A stretch of 64,000 nt of DNA from Fulvivirga sediminis (GCF_016757215.1 NZ_JAESIY010000014.1:1-64000), one strand, 5' to 3'; counted from the first letter of the stretch, positions 8,549 to 19,180 are shown. Notes: generated by a model from the letters alone, not told the origin. Numbers and translations are program-made.

Positions 8549-11500
8549 TTAGTTAATTTGAAATGAGATGGTATCATAAGAAGTGATGGTATTAATTCCT
8601 GGTAGACGATATTCTATATTCACCTTATAAGTAGTGCCTGTCTGCAACCCAGGGAAAGGTGTTTCCATCACACGCTTCATCCAATCATCCCCTTGTCCCA
8701 AACTAATCTTTTGAGTGGCCTGCTGCCTCACATGACTATAATCCTGATACATAATAAGTGGCAGGTTATATATAATAGTGGTATTTCCTGGTGTGTTAAT
8801 TACCGTTCCTGATGCAGCCATATCAGCATCCAAATATAAATTCTCATCTTGCTGTTTTATATAAAGGGCTTTGTATGGAGGTACTCCATAAGGCATACTC
8901 ATACGATCATTACTAAGCGATATTCCATTGATAGGGAATGGTGATGGGTATGCCAGTGGTTCAATCATATTTTTAAACCATGGAATATTTAACTCTGCAC
9001 TAAAGCTCACTAATGGCAAATAATTACCCCCTCCTTTTATCTCATAAGTATCAAAGGTTTCTTGTCCTTCTACCGCCGCTTTAAGCTGATGAATAGTTGG
9101 CCTTATTGGCACCCTCCAAGTATTATAGATGTTGAGAGCGGCGACTTTTTCTTTAAAAGTATTGTAATTACTAGTCTGGAAAACCAAACTATATACTATC
9201 TTCTCCTGATATTGCTGTATCGTTCCTGTAGCCGTTTTTGTTTTAACCTCCATGGTGGATTCACCGATATCTTGAGTTACGGCTTTATTTCCCTGGGTTA
9301 CATTACTATCCACACCATCTGATGTATTTAATGGCTGATTTACTATCTCCAGCTTGTAGATAGTATTAGTTGTTAATTCATCAGGAATATTAAAACTTAT
9401 TTCATTACTACTATATGTAAAATCAAATTTCACGTCTTCCCCTGTACTAGAAACTATTCTTCCTATCTGATTCCATTCCTTGCCAGGATTAAACAGCTTA
9501 GGCATGCCACTAATCAAATGAATATAACCCTTATTATGCTCCCCGGGATGGAAATGAAGTTGCTGGTTAGTCGGATAACTATAAGCTACATTATGCTCAG
9601 GTAAATATTTTGGTTCTGCTCCGGTGGTAAACTGGGCTTCCTTTCTTTCTATCACCTTCTTACCATTTACAGTTACAGGAACCCAGGTATTATTAACATT
9701 CTCCTCAAAACTTACCTGCACCACCAATTTTAATTTCTTTTCACCAGGCAATATATCGGTTGTCTTTAAGGAAACTACATCATGAAAATTATTCCAGGTC
9801 ATAGATCCTCTTAAAGCTTGAGCACCATCATACAACTTCATTTCATCTAGTTTGATTCTGAAAAGCTTTCTCTTTTCATCGAGATCCACCATTTGAAATT
9901 CTTTTTCCACCTCCATATCAAAAACACCCTGCACAGCAGTAAATACATCAACATCTCGCTCACTATCTCCGGGAGTAAGTTGACTAATTACATTAAGGTT
10001 TTCCAATACAGATCCTGTTTGCAGCTCACAATCATCTCCTATAGTCACTTCAAAACGACAGTGTCCACTCACCAATCCATTTAACACGCTAAATTCTCCT
10101 CCGACTACACCTTTCATCCAAAGTGGATTTGGCAATTTGGCCTGTAAAATTGCACCTGCCGCTATTTTTAATATTTCGAGCTTTCTCTTTTTACCAAATA
10201 GCTTCACTTTAATACCTATCTTACCCATAAAAGCAGCAAAAGCTTGTCCATTAGCATACCACCCATTTATACCTATAGGCTCACTACTACCTACACAAGT
10301 AGTGCTGCCATAATCTTTGAGCATTACATCAAAGCCTGCTGTGGCTGCAAACCTACCATAAAACATTAAAAAGCTCTTATCTCCGGTATCCATTCCAAAA
10401 CGGGTTCCGAAGGCTATCCCTTTTCCTTCGCCTACCGCGTTAAGGTCATCCATATAGGTCATCATATCCTCACCTAAATCCAACACTTCCTGTACCAGTT
10501 TAGGAGGTGGGGGACTACCTGGAATATAATCACCCATCATAAAATAACTTTCTGTTTTTACCAGTCCCAGAATCTTTAAACCTACTGGGTCTGTAGGGCT
10601 TCCCACATGGATATACCAATCATCTGGGCTAACGTGCAAGACTGCCCAACCAGCTCTATTATTTTTACCAACCCCTTTAATAACGCCATAGGCTATATTA
10701 ATAAAGGTTTCAAAATTACCATGTAAAGTTTTGTTTACTACATCATAATTGATGTGAATATGCGCGGATATGGCCGCCTTAGGCATAAAAGAGTTCGCTA
10801 CATTATTCACCATACCTTCAACCATACCTGCCAGGCCCGGTATACTAATTGTTACTACAGGGGTCAAAAAATACGCATTCCCCTTAAAGTCTACTTCCCT
10901 AAGGCCTCCTCCTTCATTAAACGCTAGAGTCAATGCGGCATCTCCATTAAAAAGTGCCCCCTCAGTTGTACTTAAGGTTACCATAGCTTTAATACCCATT
11001 CCTGCCGTAGAATCTGGTATATAATTTACTCCAGAAAGGCTTCTGGCAAAAGGCCTTGAAACGCCTTCTGTTGATGGTTTAAGATGATAAGAAGCTCCTC
11101 CTCCAAAGGCATTAATTTTAACTGTTCCTATACTCGCCTTAGAGAGGTGAGCCAGTGCATCTGCAAACCAATATCGATAATTATGAACTGAACCAAATAG
11201 ACCTACTGCCTGCACATTGACCGTGCCCTCAAGCAATCCTAGCTGCACTTCTCCATGGAAACCGCTGCCATAAATATCATCATCTTTGAACCAGGTCAGG
11301 GAACCGGCTAAACTAAAGGCCCCATTATCGATGCTAATTCCTATCTTATGGATATTTAATCCATCAAATTTCCATTTAGGTGATCTATAATTCTCACCTG
11401 ACTCATCTTCCGTTCCACGATCATATTTACTGGAAAGAGTAAAACCAGCTTCACCTCCAAAATTGCCGCCCTTGCCGCCCGCGATACTTACATAGGCTGT

Positions 11501-13063
11501 AAAAGCAAGGTTTATCTTCTCTTTAGAAGCATTACCTACTATATCTGAAATACCCATACTAAAAGCTCCTATAGTCGGGCCCTTAATATCTGAAAGTGAG
11601 AATCCCTGTATAGAAATGTAAGGCTCTACTGTTTGAATATTGAGCCCTTGAAATCCCAGGTCAGGCACATTAACCTCTTTACCAACCCCTATGCTCATTT
11701 TACCATTAAGACTAACTTTTGGCAGGAATTTGCCATCCTTTAACTGAACTTCTACATAGGAAGATGAGAAAATTTCAACTTCTGCGGCTGATAAAAAGTC
11801 AAATTCCAATCCTTCCTCTGGTGCAGATATAGCAAAAGTATACTGATCATTTTGAGCTATCACTGCTTTATAAGCCAAAGGCTTGTCTTTTAGGATAGGC
11901 AGCTTAACTTGGCCTTCAAAACCTGCACTCACTAACTTATTAGACACAAGACTTAATTTAAAGGACTTAACAGAAAATGGCCATTTGTCCATTTTACCAT
12001 CACCAAATAAATTATTTACCTGGGCTGTAGTGGTTATTCCTTGCTTATCTATTACCGTATTTAATAATGAGATTTTGACCGGTTCCTTTCCATTTCCCTT
12101 ATTAAAGGCTGAAGGAAATTTAAGAGATAGCTCTTGTATAGATATTCCTTTCCAGAGTCCTCCGCTCATAGCACTCTCATAATTCTCAGGGTACTGCATA
12201 TCTGGAAGAGCTCTCAAAGTACTATTATCTATAACTGCCTTATTTACGGTAAAAACGAAGCCTTGTAGGCCTTTCACCTGAAATGGCGGAATAGTAATCT
12301 CAGCAATCATATCATTCCAGTCCAGAATGTGAGTAGTAAAACGTCCTTTTACACGATCATCTGGGTTTTTAGAGGTAGAATCTGGAATAAAGAGATCTCT
12401 GCTAAATTCCACCTCTGCATCAATACCCATTGCTTTAAAACCATCACAATCCCACTCTATGAAGGTTTTTTCTCCTAACAAGCTCAAGGTTGTTTTTGGT
12501 CCTAATTTAACAGTTTGTTTCCCCAACAACCTTAACTGAGCTCCACTTGCCAGCCCCCCCTTCTTGCTAAAACGAATATTACGAGCCCCGAAAGCTATCT
12601 TCTTATCACTATCAGGTACCTCAAAAACCATAGACGCACTTAAATATGCTCCTTCTGGTTTCATTTGTAATTCACTGACAACTATTGTATAAGTAAGATT
12701 GCCTATCGTCTTTTTTATACCTACTGGCAGATCTAAAATTACATTTTCATCAAAAGTTTCTACAAACCTTTTATTTTCCTTTACATAGGCATCCATTTCA
12801 AATGCCTTAAGTTGTTCACTTTGAAGGGTATCTCCTAAAACACTTACCTCATTAAAAGTATCATCCTCTTCATAGGTGGGAAGCGAAGGCAGGCTTAAAT
12901 CCCTGCTCATTACTTTACTATATTTACTTACCATCTTATGATGATAAGAAACCTCTTTCTTGAGAGGTTTAATACCTTCTGAGACTACACTTAGAGAATC
13001 TCCAGGTGCTGACCAGCAATGAGTAGTTAGTAAAACAAAAAATATGAGCAGAGATTTCTTCAT
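8549..13063 (-). CDS. Giant exported protein of unknown function
   Basis: This encodes 1504 residues with a signal peptide (MKKSLLIFFVLLTTHCWSA). I do not recognise a family. The sequence is glycine- and beta-rich throughout. The central part (about 200-900) repeats patterns such as VQLGLLEGTVNVQAVGLFG and FNGDAALTLAFNEGG, which suggest a long beta-helix or beta-barrel-like wall. The last 350 residues look like several beta-sandwich domains (FTYSSNEISFNIPDELTTNTIYKLEI). There is no T9SS sorting tail and no catalytic motif. It is 3 bp from the fibronectin gene and 22 bp from the lipoprotein gene in a single operon. A structural part of the toxin-display machinery is plausible. Confidence 0.6.
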   Translation of the reverse strand: MKKSLLIFFVLLTTHCWSAPGDSLSVVSEGIKPLKKEVSYHHKMVSKYSKVMSRDLSLPSLPTYEEDDTFNEVSVLGDTLQSEQLKAFEMDAYVKENKRFVETFDENVILDLPVGIKKTIGNLTYTIVVSELQMKPEGAYLSASMVFEVPDSDKKIAFGARNIRFSKKGGLASGAQLRLLGKQTVKLGPKTTLSLLGEKTFIEWDCDGFKAMGIDAEVEFSRDLFIPDSTSKNPDDRVKGRFTTHILDWNDMIAEITIPPFQVKGLQGFVFTVNKAVIDNSTLRALPDMQYPENYESAMSGGLWKGISIQELSLKFPSAFNKGNGKEPVKISLLNTVIDKQGITTTAQVNNLFGDGKMDKWPFSVKSFKLSLVSNKLVSAGFEGQVKLPILKDKPLAYKAVIAQNDQYTFAISAPEEGLEFDFLSAAEVEIFSSSYVEVQLKDGKFLPKVSLNGKMSIGVGKEVNVPDLGFQGLNIQTVEPYISIQGFSLSDIKGPTIGAFSMGISDIVGNASKEKINLAFTAYVSIAGGKGGNFGGEAGFTLSSKYDRGTEDESGENYRSPKWKFDGLNIHKIGISIDNGAFSLAGSLTWFKDDDIYGSGFHGEVQLGLLEGTVNVQAVGLFGSVHNYRYWFADALAHLSKASIGTVKINAFGGGASYHLKPSTEGVSRPFARSLSGVNYIPDSTAGMGIKAMVTLSTTEGALFNGDAALTLAFNEGGGLREVDFKGNAYFLTPVVTISIPGLAGMVEGMVNNVANSFMPKAAISAHIHINYDVVNKTLHGNFETFINIAYGVIKGVGKNNRAGWAVLHVSPDDWYIHVGSPTDPVGLKILGLVKTESYFMMGDYIPGSPPPPKLVQEVLDLGEDMMTYMDDLNAVGEGKGIAFGTRFGMDTGDKSFLMFYGRFAATAGFDVMLKDYGSTTCVGSSEPIGINGWYANGQAFAAFMGKIGIKVKLFGKKRKLEILKIAAGAILQAKLPNPLWMKGVVGGEFSVLNGLVSGHCRFEVTIGDDCELQTGSVLENLNVISQLTPGDSERDVDVFTAVQGVFDMEVEKEFQMVDLDEKRKLFRIKLDEMKLYDGAQALRGSMTWNNFHDVVSLKTTDILPGEKKLKLVVQVSFEENVNNTWVPVTVNGKKVIERKEAQFTTGAEPKYLPEHNVAYSYPTNQQLHFHPGEHNKGYIHLISGMPKLFNPGKEWNQIGRIVSSTGEDVKFDFTYSSNEISFNIPDELTTNTIYKLEIVNQPLNTSDGVDSNVTQGNKAVTQDIGESTMEVKTKTATGTIQQYQEKIVYSLVFQTSNYNTFKEKVAALNIYNTWRVPIRPTIHQLKAAVEGQETFDTYEIKGGGNYLPLVSFSAELNIPWFKNMIEPLAYPSPFPINGISLSNDRMSMPYGVPPYKALYIKQQDENLYLDADMAASGTVINTPGNTTIIYNLPLIMYQDYSHVRQQATQKISLGQGDDWMKRVMETPFPGLQTGTTYKVNIEYRLPGINTITSYDTISFQIN

Positions 13064-13085
13064 CTTTGATTAATTAGCAGGATTA

Positions 13086-13547
13086 TTAGTTAATGGTTTC
13101 GAAATGCACTTCTACACTTACAGAATCTGGTTCATCATCTGTAAAATACTTATAATGAAATTCCATCGTAGTCTCTGTTAAATTCTCCAAATCATATGGT
13201 GTATCACCTATCTCTAGCATTTGACTACCATCTTCACTTATATCAAATGTATAAGTTGCATTCTCATCTTCATCCCAACATGGCGTTTCATTTATATCTT
13301 CAATCCAGGTTAGGTCTGATTTAAAGGTATAAATGTTATCAAGGGCGCATTCTTCTGTTTCATCCACAGAATTCTCTAAAACCTTTACTAATCGCCAGTC
13401 TTTACTTGAATTATTAGTTATTAATTGAAGTGTTTCTTCATATGGAGTCAGTTGCTCTTCCGGAGTAACCTCATCATCGTCACTACATGCTGTGAAGGCT
13501 AAAAAAGAGGCCATTACTATGGCTGAAATTCTAAAAAATTGATTCAT
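13086..13547 (-). CDS. Lipocalin-like lipoprotein
   Basis: This encodes 153 residues. A lipoprotein signal ends at the lipobox FTAC, so Cys21 should be lipidated; it is followed by the acidic stretch SDDDEVTPEEQ common in Bacteroidota surface lipoproteins. The mature part (STKDWRLVK-like opening, then DNIYTFKSDLTW, YTFDISEDGSQMLEIG, TETTMEFHYKY) matches the layout of small lipocalin-like or calycin domains found in this phylum. It lies between the outer-membrane barrel gene (18 bp) and the 1504-residue gene (22 bp). It may bind or anchor a component of the complex. The fold is inferred from pattern; the ligand is unknown. Confidence 0.6.
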   Translation of the reverse strand: MNQFFRISAIVMASFLAFTACSDDDEVTPEEQLTPYEETLQLITNNSSKDWRLVKVLENSVDETEECALDNIYTFKSDLTWIEDINETPCWDEDENATYTFDISEDGSQMLEIGDTPYDLENLTETTMEFHYKYFTDDEPDSVSVEVHFETIN

Positions 13548-13565
13548 GGTTTAATTCAATAAAAG

Positions 13566-15254
13566 TTAAAAATTAAAACTATATCCTAGCGTTCCTGTAA
13601 ACTCAGTAAAGTCAGGAGTACTCTCATCTTTTACTGTTCGCCTTAGTGTTACTAAATTAAGAGTGAGGTTATGCTTCTTTTTTAAGGTATAACTACCATT
13701 TGCTCTTAAGTTTATTACTGTATTGGTTAATGATGAATTAGAATACGAATTTACCCCTCCTAATGAGACACTTGCCCTTACCTTACGGTCAAAAAAGGTT
13801 CGATTTACCGCCAAAGAAGGACCTATCATAGAACTTTCAGCCATTTCACTTTTATTTTTAGAAGCATTAATTGAAAGAGCAAAAGAAGTATTAATGGCTG
13901 TTAACCCGATATTATATGCCAAATTCATATTATAAAATTGGGTGCCACTGTTTTGTTCTACCCCTCCCTGCTTGTCACTGGCATCTTGAAAATTAAAGTT
14001 AACATTCACACTTTCTCTTTTTTCTTTACTGGATGACATCATATACACCACCGCAAGACTTGCATTCTGTGAAATTTGGGTAAAATCCAAGGTATCCAGG
14101 TTATCATAGGGAGTAAGCTGATTGAGAGATTCAAACTGAGATCTTACGTTAGTATAAGTTTGAAAATTAGAATAAGAGCTGGTGATATTCAGCTTCTGAG
14201 TTGGTGAATAGGTGACATTCAATGATCCTAGCCATCTCCTCATGGCACTCACCTTATTATCATCGAGATTATCTCTCTGAAGACCACTATTAACCCCCAT
14301 ATTCAACTTTCCCGCAAACATAGACCAGTTGAGCTGAGCGGTAATATTCTCCATGTCATTATTAAAGTAATATGCTCCTAGAGTTTGGTAGCCTGGATCT
14401 ATTCTTTCATAAGTGACACCTAGAGAATATACCGAAAACTGATAACTCAGGCTTCCTTTATAAGCATGATAATAGCTCGATGAAAACCGGGGTGTATATA
14501 ATCCTCCCACATATTGAAAAATATTATTTGCCGCATCACTCTCCTCCGTATTAATATCTCTTGATAAGGCACTAGAGGCAAACTCGCCCGAGAGGGTAAG
14601 GCCCTCAAATATTTTTTTACTCCCTTCAATACTTAAAACCAGATTCTCCTGAGGCTTCAAATCGCTAGAAATAGTATCTACAGAAGAAGGATCATCTGCC
14701 GCTCTAAAAATGGTAGTTGAAACATAATCAGTTCCTTCTCCATATTTCACCTGCAAGCCATAACCCATTCTTTTATATGCTCCCTCTTGCAAACTATCTG
14801 CATCTACTGCTTTTACTAATCTTCCATACATGGCCTTCACACTCCATTTACCTTCTGGAGCCAACTCTACTCCTCCTCCAAGGAAAAGGTGTCCGTTTAG
14901 GGTATAAGGAGAAAAATTCATACTACTCCAACCTAGATGTGATGTAACCCACTTATACTTAGGGTGAAGCCCATATTGATTAAAAGGTTGCTGAAAGCTA
15001 CTATTCTGATTAGACAGACTAAAGGAAAAAGGTATACTCCACCCATATATACTAAAGGCCAATTGTCCCGACATATAATATGAATAGGGATCTCTTCTTC
15101 GCTCAATACCATCTACAGCATATAAAATCTGATTAAGACTTATCCCTCCATTAACTTTTAATGCTTTGCCCTTACCAATACTAGAAAGGTCTTGACCTTG
15201 AACGTAGGATAGCGGCAGTACTAAAAATGTCAATAGTACAATTATCTTATTCAT
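13566..15254 (-). CDS. Outer-membrane beta-barrel protein
   Basis: This encodes 562 residues with a signal peptide (about 1-20, ending VQGQ). After it come many alternating-hydrophobicity strands ending in aromatic residues (for example GYGLQVKYGEGTDYVSTTIF and LNITSSYSNFQTYTNV), and the final residues TGTLGYSFNF end in Phe, the usual outer-membrane barrel closing strand. I do not recognise a named family. Its start overlaps the end of the PorP/SprF-OmpA gene by 8 bp, a strong sign of coupled expression. It probably serves as an outer-membrane channel or anchor for the exported partners in this operon. Confidence 0.65.
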   Translation of the reverse strand: MNKIIVLLTFLVLPLSYVQGQDLSSIGKGKALKVNGGISLNQILYAVDGIERRRDPYSYYMSGQLAFSIYGWSIPFSFSLSNQNSSFQQPFNQYGLHPKYKWVTSHLGWSSMNFSPYTLNGHLFLGGGVELAPEGKWSVKAMYGRLVKAVDADSLQEGAYKRMGYGLQVKYGEGTDYVSTTIFRAADDPSSVDTISSDLKPQENLVLSIEGSKKIFEGLTLSGEFASSALSRDINTEESDAANNIFQYVGGLYTPRFSSSYYHAYKGSLSYQFSVYSLGVTYERIDPGYQTLGAYYFNNDMENITAQLNWSMFAGKLNMGVNSGLQRDNLDDNKVSAMRRWLGSLNVTYSPTQKLNITSSYSNFQTYTNVRSQFESLNQLTPYDNLDTLDFTQISQNASLAVVYMMSSSKEKRESVNVNFNFQDASDKQGGVEQNSGTQFYNMNLAYNIGLTAINTSFALSINASKNKSEMAESSMIGPSLAVNRTFFDRKVRASVSLGGVNSYSNSSLTNTVINLRANGSYTLKKKHNLTLNLVTLRRTVKDESTPDFTEFTGTLGYSFNF

Positions 15255-16701
15255 AAATCACAAATTCTACTCTACGATTCTTAGCTCTATTTTCATCAGA
15301 AGTATTAGGAACAAGCGGATCTTTATCTCCTTTACTAGTTGCCTTTAACCTTTCTTGTGCAATGCCCTTAGAAATAAGATAATCAATCACTACCGATGCT
15401 CTCTGCAAAGCAATCTTCTCATTAGCATCTTCGCTACCTATGTCATCTGTATGTCCTATCACCTCAAGATAGGTGTTAGGGTGTGCCTTGAGCAAGCTGA
15501 CCAACTCATCCAGATACTTTTTAGCATCAGTATTTAATTCACTCTCATTAAATCCGAATTTAAAGTCTTGCCTTAATGCTATATTATAATCTCCTTTTTC
15601 AGGTCTATAACCAGAATCATTACCCGATGAATCCGATTTTTTATCCCTACCGAAATCAATATTTTTCACCTCTCCTATATGATAGTCATTGGTGCTTTCT
15701 AATTTATCTACGTGGTCTTTAGCATTTCTTTGGAAAACATTTCTAAAGGCAAAACTGACCTCGAATGCACTTCCTGCCACACGGGTATTACCAGTAGATG
15801 GCGTATCATAACTGATCCCTAACCTGAAAGAGGGTTGTTGAATTAAGATCCCGGCTCCAATACGACCTTGAGTTCTATAGCCTCCGTAGAATTCGAGATA
15901 ACCATCTTTTATTAGATCAAAGGGATTCGTGTTCTCAAAATATTTTTTAACCTGAAGTCGTGCCTGTGTAAAATGTACAGCATTATCATATAAGTAATAT
16001 CCTCCAGGACCAATAGAGATCCCATTATTACTAAAGAGCCTCCAATAGGCTTGAGCGCTATAGCTTCTCTCTCGTTTGTATGCTTCTTGCCCCCAGGATA
16101 TATCAGGATTATTTAGATAATTAGTAGCAACACCTAAATATCCGACCTCTTTCCCTTCGTCATCTGTCTTATAGTAATTCAACCCTGCTCCAAGATTTAA
16201 AAAATTCCTTTTCTCAAAGGAGTCCGGTTCGCCAGTCGGTAATGAAGAATCAAAGCCGTCAAATCTATCCCATTGTGCCCCTGTGTAGATGGCTCCACTA
16301 CTAAAGTATTGCTGAAACCAACCTACGTTGATACCAAAAGATAAAATTGAACTTCTGTTTAAATACACATTATAGGCATATCCTCCTTGCACTGCATTAG
16401 TAATGTACTTCATATCAGTCCCCGTCTGCTGACGAGTTAAAGATAATCCTATACCACTTCGCAATCGATCATCTGACGAAAACAAGGGATAGGTAGCGGT
16501 AAGTAATGACTGGTTCGCTTTTTCCCCTTCAGTTAAGGAAGTCTCTCTATACTGAGCGGTCACTCTCAACTCCGGATACAATGCTATTCTTGCCGGGTTA
16601 GTCTCTAAAATAGATTGCTCATATTGACTAAAAATCAGGCCTTGCCCATGTAGTTTTAAGGATGCCAGTACAATAAAGGATATCAGGTAAATTTCTCTCA
16701 T
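15247..16701 (-). CDS. PorP/SprF-family membrane protein fused to an OmpA domain
   Basis: This encodes 484 residues. A signal peptide is followed by a PorP/SprF-type barrel (about 20-310; hallmark start FSQYEQSILETNPA, then YRETSLT...ATYPLF and a barrel with GGYRTQGRIGAGI). The C-terminal about 110 residues are an OmpA peptidoglycan-binding domain (FGFNESELNTDAKKYLDELVSLL, EVIGHTDDIGSEDANEKIALQRA, NRRVEFVIYE). PorP/SprF proteins assist export or surface attachment of large adhesins by the type IX system and are usually encoded beside their partner with a gliding-type sorting tail, as here. The OmpA fusion would tie the complex to the cell wall. Gaps: 4 bp upstream, 8 bp overlap downstream. 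Confidence 0.85.
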   Translation of the reverse strand: MREIYLISFIVLASLKLHGQGLIFSQYEQSILETNPARIALYPELRVTAQYRETSLTEGEKANQSLLTATYPLFSSDDRLRSGIGLSLTRQQTGTDMKYITNAVQGGYAYNVYLNRSSILSFGINVGWFQQYFSSGAIYTGAQWDRFDGFDSSLPTGEPDSFEKRNFLNLGAGLNYYKTDDEGKEVGYLGVATNYLNNPDISWGQEAYKRERSYSAQAYWRLFSNNGISIGPGGYYLYDNAVHFTQARLQVKKYFENTNPFDLIKDGYLEFYGGYRTQGRIGAGILIQQPSFRLGISYDTPSTGNTRVAGSAFEVSFAFRNVFQRNAKDHVDKLESTNDYHIGEVKNIDFGRDKKSDSSGNDSGYRPEKGDYNIALRQDFKFGFNESELNTDAKKYLDELVSLLKAHPNTYLEVIGHTDDIGSEDANEKIALQRASVVIDYLISKGIAQERLKATSKGDKDPLVPNTSDENRAKNRRVEFVIYE

Positions 16702-16705
16702 GTGG

Positions 16706-19180
16706 TTATCTGGCTAATCTAAATGTTCCTTGTTGCTTATTTTTGTAATTCAAAGGTCTCCCATCGTAATAATTGCCTTGAATTTTCCACATATACACGC
16801 CTGAGGGCTGCTCTTCACCACTACTAACACCATCCCATTGATCATCTTCACTATTTATCGTTGCCAACCGCTTACCTTGAAGATTGAAAATTTCCAGCTT
16901 TACACTTTCAATTCCTATTCCATATACCTTGAACACATCGTTATTTCCATCTCCATCCGGACTAAAATAATTAGGAATAAAAATTTCAGCATTCACCTTC
17001 ACCAGCACACTGTCTGTTAATGAGCAGCCATTATTATCTGTTCCTCGCACATAGTAATAACTACTTACCTGAGGGCTTACTTCAACATAGGCATTATCAA
17101 AGGGAGAGTGTAACCCCTCTTCCGGACTCCATTGGTATTCTATCGCCCCTGAGGCATTAAGGATTCCCACTTCATTTAGACCAATGGCAATGTCATTCCC
17201 TGCTTCCACTTCTGGTAGTGGATTTACTGCTACTGTTAAACCTGTACTATCAATAAGGCAGTCTTCTATGTAAGTCTTTAAAGTATAGGTAGTATTTACA
17301 GAAGGCCATACATTAGGGTTAGCAGCTTCCTTATCACTTATAGCATCACTTCCCTCCCATTCATAATGATATGGCAATAATCCACCTGAAGCAGTGGGGG
17401 AACCTCCCAGCTGAACAGTATCTCCCAGGCAAATCACCTTATCACCTCCTGAATTAATTACTGTTTCAGGATTTGCTTCTACTTCAATTGAAGTTTCAAC
17501 AATACACCCTAAGGCTCTATTTACTGTTAAATTTATCAGTGAAGCATTTGCAGCATCTATAGTTAGTGTATCTTCATTAGAAATAGGTAGAGAAGATCCA
17601 TTCATATACCAAGAGGGGCTATCTCCTGCCTGTTTATCACTATAACTAAGTATTACACGTTCACCACAATCTATTCTTTTGGCGGTTATTTTTATATCAT
17701 AACAAACATAAAAGCTTTGTTCCTGAGCAAATGAAGAACTGTTATAACTTTGATCTACTGTCTGTACTCCCCAATAATAAAGTCCCTCTTCCAGTGAATT
17801 TAAATCGTAAGCAAGCCCTGTAATCTCCCCCATGTCAGGTGAAAGCAAGGTTCCTGTTGAGTTATCTGATAAAGGGCTTTTTATATCCTGAATACCGGGC
17901 TGACTTCCTACGTATAGATTATAAGTCAATCCATCTACAGCTGACTCTACATCACTACCTGCTACCCATGAAAAACGAGCAGTATCAGCAACCACTCCTA
18001 CCTGAAGGGCTGAAGGCGCTGTTGGATTACTATTTGACTCCGAACTATTATTATGATATACGTTACTTATAGGCGAGTTAATGGAATATCCCGTAACAAA
18101 AAGATCTAATCTGCCATCATTATCAAAATCCACCCAATTAGCTTCGCCGGATATAATACCTGCTAAAGGGGTGGATGTATCTAGTAATTGACCATTATTA
18201 TTCCTAAGCAAGTAGGCATTAAAATCCTGCCCGTTAAGCCCGCCATAATACAAGTCAATATGTCCATCTTGGTTATAGTCTCCAAAAGCGGCATTGCTCA
18301 AGGTAGCTTCATCAAAATTTTGAAATAACGTGAAGTTTACCCCATCATTATTAATATATAACTGCGTATAATCATTACCATATCTTGTTCCACTAATCCA
18401 GACGTCTGGAAATCCATCTTCATTAATATCTGCAGCTTTAATATTGCCATTACTTAGGCCAATCAAAGAAGTGGACGTGAGTGTAAAACCTCCCTTACCA
18501 TCATTTAGATAGTAATATGACCGAGGTTGATTATTATTATCTAACCCATTCATTAAAACATCTTCCCATCCATCTTTATTGAAATCAACAACCACTATAT
18601 CCCCCTGACTCATCCCTTCAAAAAGGACATTGGACTCTTCAAAATTGTCTCCCGTATTTTGATATAAAAGTGTATGTCTTTCACCCTCTTCATCTACTCC
18701 GCTAATAAGCACGTCTTTCAATCCATCGTTATTGAAGTCAATCACCTCAATATTACCAAAACCTAATCCTGTCAAAGTGTGACTTAACAGGTAAAAACCA
18801 GACTGCCCATAATAATATATGAGGCTTAAAGGATTATTTGAATCATCTACTCCAGTAATAACTATATCTGGCTTACCATCATTATTAAAATCTACAATAG
18901 CGATATCTCCATTGGATAGCCCTGGAAAACCAGAACCCATAGAGGAAAAGGTTCCATCGGTATCATTGAAGAAAACATCTGTTATTTTGGTATTATTTGC
19001 CTGAATTCCAAACAAAACCAAATCACTCCAACCATCTCCATTAATATCAGCCCAAGCTGATGCTCCATCTCCTACATCAGGAAGTTCATCATTAACTATG
19101 GAAAACTGCTGAGAATAGGAACTATTAAATGCAAACAGGACTAGTATTGCACCTGCAAAAAATCGCACCATATTAAACAT
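16706..19180 (-). CDS. FG-GAP/VCBS repeat surface protein with gliding-type (B) T9SS tail
   Basis: This encodes 824 residues. A signal peptide (about 1-24) is followed by seven calcium-binding FG-GAP/VCBS-like repeats (DINGDGWSDLVLFG, DFNNDGKPDIVITG and similar) up to about residue 370, which usually form a beta-propeller. Ig/PKD-like domains follow, then a C-terminal domain IFIPNYFSPDGDGNNDVFKV...PSGVYMWKI, the gliding-motility-associated type B sorting signal used by PorP/SprF-dependent T9SS substrates. The PorP/SprF-OmpA gene follows 4 bp later. Its ATG directly abuts the SprB-like gene's TAG. It is probably exported and held at the cell surface. A start three codons later (MVRFF) is possible. 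Confidence 0.85.
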   Translation of the reverse strand: MFNMVRFFAGAILVLFAFNSSYSQQFSIVNDELPDVGDGASAWADINGDGWSDLVLFGIQANNTKITDVFFNDTDGTFSSMGSGFPGLSNGDIAIVDFNNDGKPDIVITGVDDSNNPLSLIYYYGQSGFYLLSHTLTGLGFGNIEVIDFNNDGLKDVLISGVDEEGERHTLLYQNTGDNFEESNVLFEGMSQGDIVVVDFNKDGWEDVLMNGLDNNNQPRSYYYLNDGKGGFTLTSTSLIGLSNGNIKAADINEDGFPDVWISGTRYGNDYTQLYINNDGVNFTLFQNFDEATLSNAAFGDYNQDGHIDLYYGGLNGQDFNAYLLRNNNGQLLDTSTPLAGIISGEANWVDFDNDGRLDLFVTGYSINSPISNVYHNNSSESNSNPTAPSALQVGVVADTARFSWVAGSDVESAVDGLTYNLYVGSQPGIQDIKSPLSDNSTGTLLSPDMGEITGLAYDLNSLEEGLYYWGVQTVDQSYNSSSFAQEQSFYVCYDIKITAKRIDCGERVILSYSDKQAGDSPSWYMNGSSLPISNEDTLTIDAANASLINLTVNRALGCIVETSIEVEANPETVINSGGDKVICLGDTVQLGGSPTASGGLLPYHYEWEGSDAISDKEAANPNVWPSVNTTYTLKTYIEDCLIDSTGLTVAVNPLPEVEAGNDIAIGLNEVGILNASGAIEYQWSPEEGLHSPFDNAYVEVSPQVSSYYYVRGTDNNGCSLTDSVLVKVNAEIFIPNYFSPDGDGNNDVFKVYGIGIESVKLEIFNLQGKRLATINSEDDQWDGVSSGEEQPSGVYMWKIQGNYYDGRPLNYKNKQQGTFRLAR

